DNA from: Bin5 sp965261695
Lineage (GTDB): Bacteria; Chloroflexota; Anaerolineae; Caldilineales; Caldilineaceae
Assembly (NCBI GenBank): GCA_965261695.1
Contig: OZ253474.1
Coordinates: forward strand, 1,240,001-1,304,000
Reading direction: 5' to 3'
Length of the DNA stretch: 64,000 nt
Positions 44,729 to 52,187 of the stretch are shown piece by piece. The translations under genes were made by a program, and so were the position numbers. Under the pieces are notes generated by a model, which made no database searches, was not told the origin of the DNA, and saw only the letters and a list, made by a program, of their open reading frames with translations. The first letter of the stretch is position 1, and each line of letters opens with the position of its first letter.

Positions 44729-45059
44729 GCGTTCCTTCCTTCTTCATCCAAGTCGCGCCTCTATCGCGCAGAGGCACATTTCATACTGCGGCACATAGTG
44801 GGTTGGCAAGGTTCAATCGGTACGTCCGCCGGTTTGCAACAGGTAGAGTCCCCGGAGGTCTGTAGGACAGAATTCTAGAAATTATAGAGGAGAGCCTTCA
44901 GGACGTCAAAATCATTAAGAGTTTTTTGGACACACTTCAGAAAGCTGGCGTCAAGCCGTGGGACGCCATAGACAACGTCCTTTCCCCAAGCGGGGAAGTC
45001 CCCTCTGAGCCGGGCAGCATCGCCGCCGCTGTTCCTCTCCTCTTTGCTCGCGCCGGTGG
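44729..45059. other. Intergenic region between fabF and pyrB
   Basis: About 330 bases with no strong gene. It includes the doubtful small frame 44875-45063 and a small CCCCAAGCGGGG palindrome near 44986-44997. No clear promoter was found. Confidence 0.4.
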
Positions 45060-45063
45060 TCAC
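44875..45063 (-). CDS. Doubtful small ORF downstream of pyrB
   Basis: A 62-codon frame whose GTG overlaps the pyrB stop (GTGA), which would allow translational coupling. The product is unrecognised and partly low-complexity (KEERNSGGD). It could be read-through debris. Kept only because of the coupling. Confidence 0.2.
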   Translation of the reverse strand: MTTGASKEERNSGGDAARLRGDFPAWGKDVVYGVPRLDASFLKCVQKTLNDFDVLKALLYNF

Positions 45064-46001
45064 GCCTTGCCCAGCAGCGCGGCCAGCAGCGCCATGCGGA
45101 CGTACATGCCGTTGCGCATCTGGCGAAAATAAGCCGCCCGGGGATCGTCATCCATGGCGTAACTGATCTCGCCTACACGCGGCAGGGGGTGCATGACGAT
45201 CATCTTCTCTCTGGCCCCTGCCATCAACTCCTGGTCGACGACGAAGAAATCCTTGACCCGGTCATACTCGGCCAGATCGGTGAAACGCTCCCTTTGCACG
45301 CGCGTCATGTAGAGTACATCCGCCTCGCCGATGACAGTGTGCAGATCCTCAAGCTGGCGATAGGAATGGCCGGACGCCTCGACCGCCTCCAGGACATCGG
45401 CGGGCAGGCGCAGGATCTCCGGGCTGACAAATACGAACGATACGTTGTAGTTCAGCAGCAGTTTGGTCAGGCTATGCACTGTGCGGCCAAAGCGCAGATC
45501 CCCCACCATCACAACCGTCAGTTCGTCGATCTGCTGTAGCTCTTCCTGCACGGTGAAAAGATCGAGCAGAGCCTGGGTCGGGTGCTCGCCGACGCCGTCG
45601 CCGGCGTTGATGACCGGCTTGTCAGCATAGTAGGCGGCAGTGGCCGCGGCGCCCACTTCCGGATGACGGATGACAATTACATCGGCGTAACATTCGAGCG
45701 TGCGCACGGTGTCCGGCAGGCTCTCGCCTTTGCTGACGGAGCTATATTGAACATTGTTGATAGGAATGACCTGCCCGCCCAGGCGTTGCATGGCGGCTGT
45801 AAAACTGGAACTGGTGCGGGTTGACGGTTCGTAAAAGAGGTTGGCCAGGATTTTGCCATGCAACAACTCTGCGCCGCCGAAACGCTCAACCAGAACGCGC
45901 ATCTCGTGGGCGACGCCGAAAATGGCGTGCAGCGAGGCGCGATCAAACTGGCTGACACTGAGAATATCCTCTCCCGCGAAGCTCTCTATCGTATTCGTCA
46001 T
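45060..46001 (-). CDS. pyrB: Aspartate carbamoyltransferase catalytic subunit
   Basis: A 313-residue PyrB. The carbamoyl-phosphate loop FYEPSTRTSSSF is intact, and VGEHPTQALLDL and HPLPRVGEIS match family sites. It makes N-carbamoyl-aspartate, the second step of pyrimidine synthesis. It lies 24 bases downstream of pyrC. No regulatory pyrI is seen. The order pyrC-pyrB on one transcript is consistent with a de novo pyrimidine operon. Confidence 0.95.
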   Translation of the reverse strand: MTNTIESFAGEDILSVSQFDRASLHAIFGVAHEMRVLVERFGGAELLHGKILANLFYEPSTRTSSSFTAAMQRLGGQVIPINNVQYSSVSKGESLPDTVRTLECYADVIVIRHPEVGAAATAAYYADKPVINAGDGVGEHPTQALLDLFTVQEELQQIDELTVVMVGDLRFGRTVHSLTKLLLNYNVSFVFVSPEILRLPADVLEAVEASGHSYRQLEDLHTVIGEADVLYMTRVQRERFTDLAEYDRVKDFFVVDQELMAGAREKMIVMHPLPRVGEISYAMDDDPRAAYFRQMRNGMYVRMALLAALLGKA

Positions 46002-46025
46002 CTGTTCTTTACCTGTGCCCTCCGG

Positions 46026-47258
46026 CTAATGTCCACTGTCTTGGAACAGAACGCGCCCGCTGCCCGGCGCGGCCAGAACCCGCTCACCGTCGAAAACGGT
46101 TTCGCCCCGCAGGACCACCTTAACAACGCGACCCAAAACCCGCCGCCCGGCAAAGGGCGTCCAGCCGCAACGTGTGCGCATCCGCTCATCGTTAATCTCG
46201 TAGACTGTGTCAGTTTCCGCCTCGACCCAGGTCTGCGGTTGCTGCGGCAGGCAGTAGATGCGTCGGGGATTCTCGACACAGCGCAGAAGCACGTCGTCCA
46301 ACTCCAACTGCCCGGCGTCTACGGCTGTCAGCAGCAAGGGCAGCATCGTCTCCACGCCGGGCACGCCGGGAAGCGGGAAGTGTGAGGATTGAGGAGTGAG
46401 GCGTGGGGAGTTAGCGCCGTCGCTCTGTGAAACGTCTGGTGTGGCAAAGGCGTTTCTCTCTTCTCCCTCCTCTATACGCTCTCCTCGCCGTTTTATACCC
46501 TTCTCAGACAGCGTATGGGGCGCGTGATCGGTGGCGAAAATGTCGATGACATCCAGATTCTCCCACAGTGCCGCCGCGTCGTCCGGCGTCGCCAGTTTAG
46601 GACGCATATCGAAACGATTGCCGCCGCGCTCATAGTCCTCCTCGGTCAGGAAGAGATGATGGGGCGTGGCCTCGCAGGTGACCGGAATGCCCTTCTCCTT
46701 CGCCGCGCGGATCAGTTCGATCTCGCTGCGGCGGCTGACATGAACGATGTGCAGCGGCACACCATAGATGTGGCTGAGGGTCAGACAGGCGGGTACCATC
46801 AACTCCTCGGCATGGACGGCGATTGGACCGAGCGAGGTGGCGGGCGAGGCAGCCTGTCTCCAGCCGCCCAGTTCGCCGGCGCGGGCCGCCCACGTCCGGA
46901 ACAGTCGATGGAGCAGGCCCAACTCTTCGATGCGCAGACTGCCAAAAGTCTCGTTGACGTAGATCTTGAGACCGCACGCCCGCGTCGCCACGGGCAGGTA
47001 AGCGTCGCTGTCGGCTACTGTCGCGCCGACAAACAGCCCCACGTCACAGACCGCTTTTTCCTCGGCCAGATTCACCTTTTCCTGCAAATGCTTCGGGGTG
47101 GAAGTGGGCGGAACGGTGTTGGGCATGTCCAGCACGGTCGTCACGCCGCCGGCCAGCGCAGCGCATGTGCCCGAATGGAGGTCCTCTTTCTGGGTATAAC
47201 CCGGTTCCCGCAGATGGACGTGCGCATCAACGAGGCCGGGCAGGCGCAAAGTGGTCAT
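46026..47258 (-). CDS. pyrC: Dihydroorotase with an internal insertion
   Basis: A 410-residue type I dihydroorotase. The metal sites are HVHLREPG, the bridging Lys in GLKIYVNE, His in HIVHVSRR, and Asp in FATDHAPHT. It closes carbamoyl-aspartate to dihydroorotate. Between APHT and GVPGVET there are about 45 residues where about 15 are usual. The extra part (about 46372-46500) is Ser/Pro/Arg-rich and its DNA looks like a low-complexity repeat. Since flanking active-site residues are intact, the enzyme probably still folds with a surface loop. Confidence 0.9.
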   Translation of the reverse strand: MTTLRLPGLVDAHVHLREPGYTQKEDLHSGTCAALAGGVTTVLDMPNTVPPTSTPKHLQEKVNLAEEKAVCDVGLFVGATVADSDAYLPVATRACGLKIYVNETFGSLRIEELGLLHRLFRTWAARAGELGGWRQAASPATSLGPIAVHAEELMVPACLTLSHIYGVPLHIVHVSRRSEIELIRAAKEKGIPVTCEATPHHLFLTEEDYERGGNRFDMRPKLATPDDAAALWENLDVIDIFATDHAPHTLSEKGIKRRGERIEEGEERNAFATPDVSQSDGANSPRLTPQSSHFPLPGVPGVETMLPLLLTAVDAGQLELDDVLLRCVENPRRIYCLPQQPQTWVEAETDTVYEINDERMRTRCGWTPFAGRRVLGRVVKVVLRGETVFDGERVLAAPGSGRVLFQDSGH

Positions 47259-47367
47259 GTTTCGCCAGCCTGGATAAGAATAAACTGCCCAATTTTACTT
47301 GAATATTGCAAAAGCGGCAACAGACGAGACCTGCGATCTTTGGGAAGCGCCATCAGACCGGTGACAC

Positions 47368-47396
47368 TTGACCGGCGCATAGGCTGCTGCTATTCT
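47368..47396 (+). promoter_or_regulatory. Sigma-70-type promoter for hemC
   Basis: TTGACC (47368-47373) and TATTCT (47391-47396) are separated by 17 bases, leaving a leader of about 100 bases to hemC. Confidence 0.55.
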
Positions 47397-47502
47397 TACC
47401 AAATCTCTGATGTGGAGCGTTGCGGTGAACGCCTGAATGTGAGCTTCTTCGTTCTTTGGGCTTAGCCGTGACCATGCCGCAACCGTTGTAGGCATTCAAG
47501 AA

Positions 47503-48540
47503 ATGTCCACCCCTCGTCGCATCCGTCTTGGCAGCCGTGGGTCGGCCCTGGCCATTTGGCAGACAGAGCATGTGGCGGCGCGCCTCCATGCACTCTATCC
47601 GGACCTGACAATCGAGACGGTTGTGATTCAGACCAAGGGGGACCTGGTTGTGGACAGACCCTTGCCGAGCATCGGCGGTAAAGGACTGTTTACGCTGGAG
47701 TTGGAGGAGCGGCTGCGGCAAGGCGGCATTGACGCAGCGGTCCACAGCCTGAAGGACCTGCCGGTAGCTGATCCGGCGGGGCTGACCCTGGGCGCGATTC
47801 TAGCCAGAGGTGATGTGGCGGACGCGCTGATTGTGCGCGGTGGAGAAGAGGCGTCCAAAGAGACGGGTAGACCGGTGCGCTCAACCCGGGCAAGTCGGAC
47901 GCTTCGACCCGCTCTTCTCGCTCTGCGGGAAGGCGCCGTAGTCGGCACGGGCAGCCGGCGCCGAGCCGCCCAACTATTGGCGCGGCGCCCGGACTTGCGC
48001 ATCCTCGACATTCGCGGCAACGTGGACACTCGAATCCGCAAGACGCTTGATCCGGCCGGTCCGTATAATGCCGCGGTTCTGGCGGTAGCCGGTCTCAAGC
48101 GGCTGGGGCTGGACGCGCTCATCTCTGTTACGCTGCCGTTTGAGATGATGTTGCCGGCGCCGGGCCAGGGCGCGCTGGCCGTACAGTGCCGGCAGGAGGC
48201 AGAATGGCTGGCGCTCTTCGGCCGCTTAGATGACAGCGACACGCGTGCGGTCGTGACGGCTGAACGCGCCTTTCTGGCCGGACTCGGCGGCGGTTGCAGC
48301 GCCCCGGTCGCTGCCCTGGGGGAGCGGGCGGCAGACGATGGGCAGGGGGAAAGTCTGCGCCTGTGGGGCCGCATCTGCGCGCTTGACGGCACCCGCCAAA
48401 TCGATGCGCAGCTAACCGGGACACACGGCGACGCCGAGCAGTTGGGCCGTAGCCTTGCACAGTTGGCGCTCACCAAAGGCGCGCGGGAGATCATCGATCA
48501 GATCGCCGAGAGTGAAGACGCAACCGGAGCCGACCGGTAG
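47503..48540 (+). CDS. hemC: Porphobilinogen deaminase
   Basis: A 345-residue HemC: RLGSRGSALAIWQTEHV, IGGKGLFTLELE, AAVHSLKDLP, and the cofactor-carrying Cys in LGGGCSAPVAA. It polymerises four porphobilinogens to hydroxymethylbilane. Between VRGGEE and GAVVGTGSRRR about 28 residues replace the usual 10-12, so this loop is also enlarged. It heads a hemC-hemD-hemB cluster for tetrapyrrole synthesis. ATG at 47503, behind a clear promoter. Confidence 0.95.
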   Translation: MSTPRRIRLGSRGSALAIWQTEHVAARLHALYPDLTIETVVIQTKGDLVVDRPLPSIGGKGLFTLELEERLRQGGIDAAVHSLKDLPVADPAGLTLGAILARGDVADALIVRGGEEASKETGRPVRSTRASRTLRPALLALREGAVVGTGSRRRAAQLLARRPDLRILDIRGNVDTRIRKTLDPAGPYNAAVLAVAGLKRLGLDALISVTLPFEMMLPAPGQGALAVQCRQEAEWLALFGRLDDSDTRAVVTAERAFLAGLGGGCSAPVAALGERAADDGQGESLRLWGRICALDGTRQIDAQLTGTHGDAEQLGRSLAQLALTKGAREIIDQIAESEDATGADR

Positions 48541-48590
48541 TCATTGCCGACGCATACTGGTCACCAAACAGAGCAGAACGAGCCTGGGAA

Positions 48591-49469
48591 ATGAACGCCC
48601 AGCCGCTGACAGGTCTTCGCATCGTCAATACCCGCGCCTCGCGCCAGGCTTCATCCCTGACCCGCCTATTGGAGGCGGAGGGCGCCGAGGTGCTACACTA
48701 TCCGACGGTCGAAATCAAGCCATGCGCGGATTCGGGAAAACTCGACGCGGCGCTGAAGGAGTTGGCGGCGGGCCGGTTCGATTGGCTGGTGATCACCAGC
48801 GCCAACACCGTGTACACGCTGGCCGACCGGCTGAGCACGTTGGGAATTCAACATGCGCGTATTGCTCAGCACAGCACGATGGTAGCGGCAGTCGGCTCAG
48901 CCACCGCATCCGCCGTCAGAGAGGAGCTAAACCTCTCAGTAGACCTGTTGCCGGATGCATATGTGGCCGAATCCCTGGCCGCCAGCCTGCGCGTGGGCAG
49001 AGGAAGCAGAGTGCTTCTGCCCCAGTCTGCGCTTGCCCGCCCGCTGTTGGTGAACACCCTGCGCAGAGTCGGCGCAGAGGTTGCGGCCGTCACCGCCTAC
49101 CGGACAGTTGTCGGTCATGGCGGGGATGATCTGCCGCGCCATTTCCGTCAGGGGAATGTGGACGCCGTCGTCTTCACGAGCGCCTCGACTGTTCACAACT
49201 TTGTCGAGCGGTTGAAGGCCGAAATTCCAGAAGAGAGCCAAGAGGAGAGAGGAGAGGGAGAAATCCCAGCGGGAAGGGAAAGGGTCTCTAACTGCTCACT
49301 CCTCTCCAGTTACTTCTCGCAGCTCAACCTGGCAGTGGCTTGCATCGGGCCGAAGACAGCAGAAGCGGCGCGGGGGCACGAGCTGCCTGTGCAGGTCGTG
49401 GCCGACGATCGCACTGTCGAAGGACTGGTACACAGCCTGAAAGCCTATTTTGCCGGTCATCCCCGCTGA
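48591..49469 (+). CDS. hemD: Uroporphyrinogen-III synthase with an internal insertion
   Basis: A 292-residue HemD. The early LRIVNTRASRQASSL, WLVITSANTV, and FTSASTVHNFV followed by ACIGPKTAEAARG are typical. It closes hydroxymethylbilane to uroporphyrinogen III. Between the last two motifs lie about 30 extra residues, rich in Glu, Arg and Ser (about 49226-49320), whose DNA is purine-rich and then pyrimidine-rich like the pyrC insertion. Its stop overlaps the methyltransferase start (TGATG). Confidence 0.9.
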   Translation: MNAQPLTGLRIVNTRASRQASSLTRLLEAEGAEVLHYPTVEIKPCADSGKLDAALKELAAGRFDWLVITSANTVYTLADRLSTLGIQHARIAQHSTMVAAVGSATASAVREELNLSVDLLPDAYVAESLAASLRVGRGSRVLLPQSALARPLLVNTLRRVGAEVAAVTAYRTVVGHGGDDLPRHFRQGNVDAVVFTSASTVHNFVERLKAEIPEESQEERGEGEIPAGRERVSNCSLLSSYFSQLNLAVACIGPKTAEAARGHELPVQVVADDRTVEGLVHSLKAYFAGHPR

Positions 49470-49894
49470 TGGCACTGGAAACCAGCGCACGCTTTGACGG
49501 CCGGGTACAGAACTATCTCAGATATAGACCTCGCTACCCCCGGCAAATCATCCCTTTCTTGCACAGGAAAATCGGCCTTTCGCGCGATTGGCGGGTGGCC
49601 GATATCGGTTCCGGCGCCGGATTTCTGGCAGAACGGTTTGTTGATTTGGGCTGTGAAGTGGTGGGAGCGGAGCCGAACGCGGCCATGCGCGCGGCGGGAG
49701 ATCAGTATCTGCACGGCCGCGAGAATTTTCGCAGCGTCGACCCAACTGCGGAAAGCACCGGCTTGCCGGAGGCGTCATTCGATCTGGTGACCGCCGGCCA
49801 AGGCTGGCTTCCCATATTAATTTGCCGGGTCGCGACAAGAGCGCCGGTGCGCCTGCCTTTTTTGTGTCATTTTGGAATGGTGGAGGTGCTATGA
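49469..49894 (+). pseudogene. Truncated SAM-dependent methyltransferase
   Basis: From the ATG at 49469 the frame encodes a class I methyltransferase start: ARFDGRVQNYLRYRPRYP, the SAM motif VADIGSGAGFLAERF, EVVGAEPNAAMR, and SFDLVTAGQ. After about 113 codons family sequence stops (usually ..AGQAFHWF follows) and unrelated residues run to a stop that overlaps the hemB ATG (ATGA). About half of the enzyme is missing. It still links hemD and hemB by overlapping starts, so translation through it may matter. Confidence 0.75.
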
Positions 49895-50949
49895 ACATCT
49901 TACAACCTATGCCTGCCACAATATACGGGCAGACGACCCCGCCCGGCTCCGTACTGCGCCCGCGGCGGACGCGGATCAGCCCGGCGCTGCGGCGCATGGT
50001 GCGGGAGACAACGCTGTCGCCGGCGGATTTCATCTACCCGCTTTTCGTGCGCCACGGACGCGGTGAGCGCCGACCAATCGCTTCGATGCCGGGTCAGTTT
50101 CAGCTCTCGGTGGACGAATTGGCCGGGGAGGCCGAGTCGATCCTCGAGTTGGGCATCCCGGCGGTGATCCTGTTCGGCATCCCGGCGCAGAAGGACTGGT
50201 GCGGCAGCGACAACTTCAATCCCCACGGGGTTGTGCCCGAGGCGGTCCGCGCTTTGAAAGCGGCCGCGCCGGAACTGATCGTCATCTCCGACATGTGCTT
50301 CTGCGAATATACCGATCACGGGCACTGCGGCCTGATCAATTCGCCATCCTCAGACAGCTACAACGCCGCCCTGCCGCAAGGCTATCTGCTCAACGACCCG
50401 ACGCTGGAGTTGATTGGGCGGGCGTCGGTTGTCCACGCCGAAGCGGGCGCCGACGTGATCGCGCCGTCGGCGATGTTGGACCACATGGTGGCCGCGATTC
50501 GCGGCGCGCTGGACGAGGCCGCGCTGGAGCATGTGCCCATCTTGAGCTACGCTGCCAAGTATGCCAGCAGCTTCTACGGCCCCTTCCGCGACGCAGCCGA
50601 AAGCCCGCCCTCCTTCGGCGACCGCAGCCAGTATCAGATGGATCCGGCCAACCGCCGCGAGGCGCTGAAGGAGGTCGCGCTCGATGTGGACGAGGGGGCC
50701 GATATGATCATGGTCAAACCGGCGCTGCCCTATCTGGATGTTCTGGCAGCGGTGCGGCAACAGTTCAACCTGCCCACGGCGGCCTACCAGGTCAGCGGGG
50801 AGTATGCGATGCTCCATGCCGCCGCGGCCAATGGCTGGCTCGACCTGCGAAAGTGCGCCCTGGAAAGCCTGACCAGCATCAAACGCGCCGGCGCCGACAT
50901 GATCCTGACCTATTTTGCCAAGGACGCGGCGCGCTGGTTGTCCGAATGA
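49891..50949 (+). CDS. hemB: Delta-aminolevulinic acid dehydratase (porphobilinogen synthase)
   Basis: A 352-residue HemB. The start is the ATG at 49891 behind GGAGG; the frame is open 23 codons further upstream. The metal site DMCFCEYTDHGHCG has three Cys, so it is probably zinc-dependent. The two active-site Lys are in SYAAKYASSFYGPFR and IMVKPALPYLD. It joins two aminolevulinates to porphobilinogen. It is the third catalytic gene of the heme cluster although it acts before HemC. Confidence 0.95.
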   Translation: MNILQPMPATIYGQTTPPGSVLRPRRTRISPALRRMVRETTLSPADFIYPLFVRHGRGERRPIASMPGQFQLSVDELAGEAESILELGIPAVILFGIPAQKDWCGSDNFNPHGVVPEAVRALKAAAPELIVISDMCFCEYTDHGHCGLINSPSSDSYNAALPQGYLLNDPTLELIGRASVVHAEAGADVIAPSAMLDHMVAAIRGALDEAALEHVPILSYAAKYASSFYGPFRDAAESPPSFGDRSQYQMDPANRREALKEVALDVDEGADMIMVKPALPYLDVLAAVRQQFNLPTAAYQVSGEYAMLHAAAANGWLDLRKCALESLTSIKRAGADMILTYFAKDAARWLSE

Positions 50950-51300
50950 AGGGGCGGCAAAGGCGTCTCGCCGGTGGGGTGTCGCGTATTGCCGCGCAAA
51001 TTGGATAGGGGCAGCCGAGCCGCCGGATTGGATCAGGCGCAGCGCGTCTTCCTGCCGGGTGCATCCCAAGATGGGGGCACATCTGACCGGGAGCATCGTG
51101 TCACGCGCGCTCCTTTCAATCGGAACACCTTGCAATACCAACTAAATTGACATATCTTATTTTATGACCCTAAAAACCATTGTCAGGATCACGAATTCTG
51201 CTTACTCTTCCGTCACGCATACTTGACCTGCTCCTATTACGCCATAAGCCTCCCGAACGTCAGCCGCCCAGGAATTGATACTCACTATTGCATTAATTTT
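50950..51300. other. Intergenic region before the decamer array
   Basis: About 350 bases without a gene. A GGGTGCATCCCA motif is at 51057-51068. The rest, including an AT-rich patch around 51140-51180 that holds a TTGACA without a clear partner, shows nothing recognisable. Confidence 0.6.
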
Positions 51301-51614
51301 TAGCGTAAACTCTCGCATACTCTCGTAAACTCTCGCATACTCTCGTGAACTCTCGTAAACTCTCGTGAACTCTCGCATACTCTCGCGAACTCTCGTAAAC
51401 TCTCGTGAACTCTCGCATACTCTCGTGAACTCTCGTAAACTCTCGCATACTCTCGCATACTCTCGTAAACTCTCGCATACTCTCGCATACTCTCGCGAAC
51501 TCTCGTAAACTCTCGTGAACTCTCGCATACTCTCGTGAACTCTCGTAAACTCTCGCATACTCTCGTAAACTCTCGTAAACTCTCGCATACTCTCGTATAC
51601 GCTCGTACGAGCGT
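51301..51614. repeat. Array of 29 tandem 10-bp repeats ending in a 16-bp palindrome
   Basis: Units TCTCGNNNAC run without any length change from 51311 to 51600: 29 units. Only the middle triplet varies: CAT (11 units), TAA (9), TGA (6), CGA (2), TAT (1). A degenerate unit precedes (51301-51310) and the perfect palindrome ACGCTCGTACGAGCGT (51599-51614) closes it. An 80-bp block of eight units (51371-51450) recurs at 51481-51560. The period is near one helical turn. Open frames across it are a by-product of the repeat. Confidence 0.9.
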
Positions 51615-51744
51615 TACGCGCGCCTGCAGCATAAATTCGTGCTGTTGACCTCCCAATGCCCCCTCCTTTTTCCCCCCTTATCGCCGGATCGCCCCCCTTC
51701 GCACCTCACCCCCAACGTGGGCTGCACCCCTTGCTGCCGTGGAT
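51615..51744. other. Short non-coding spacer after the array
   Basis: C- and T-rich, no gene recognised. It separates the array from the tRNA promoter. Confidence 0.4.
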
Positions 51745-51773
51745 TTGCCCACAGCGCGTCCTTTGGCTATACT
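51745..51773 (+). promoter_or_regulatory. Sigma-70-type promoter for tRNA-Ser
   Basis: TTGCCC (51745-51750) and TATACT (51768-51773) are 17 bases apart, ending about 60 bases before the tRNA. Confidence 0.6.
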
Positions 51774-51831
51774 GATTCAGCTTTTGGAGAGGGGCGCCCC
51801 AAGTTGCTTTATTGGCCGCCCTTTCCAGTTC

Positions 51832-51920
<89 letters not shown>

Positions 51921-52069
51921 TCGCGTGTTTGCATCGCTTCGTCAGTTGCCGGGTCCTGTGCGGCAGGACACCGTGAACTCCGTCAGGGCCGGAAGGCAGC
52001 AGCGGTAAGCGATTCGTCCTGGGTGCCACGGGGGTGCCTGGTGGTTGGCGAAGCGTTGCGAACACGCGA
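51921..52069 (+). ncRNA. ffs: Signal recognition particle RNA (bacterial small type)
   Basis: The hallmark Ffh-binding region GTCAGGGCCGGAAGGCAGCA..GGTAA is at about 51983-52010. The ends pair over about 21 bases (51921-51941 with 52049-52069), with two mismatches, which is longer than in many bacteria. It forms the RNA core of the SRP that brings nascent membrane proteins to FtsY. The exact ends are inferred from pairing. Confidence 0.88.
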
Positions 52070-52187
52070 CTTCACTGAACCGAACTCTTCCATCCCACGT
52101 TTACTCAAAAGCGAAGCGACAGCCGCCCCGTCGGTATGGACGCTTGGCGCGTTCCTTGCGCGCATCGCCGCGAGTGAACGGACCTGA

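Noticed and set aside
51301..51614. CRISPR array
   Set aside because: Units are 10 bp, there are no spacers and no cas genes.
51202..51656. Three overlapping minus-strand frames coding REFTRVYES-like repeats
   Set aside because: They are the unavoidable translation of a 10-bp repeat without stops in any of three frames; no ribosome site and no independent codon bias.
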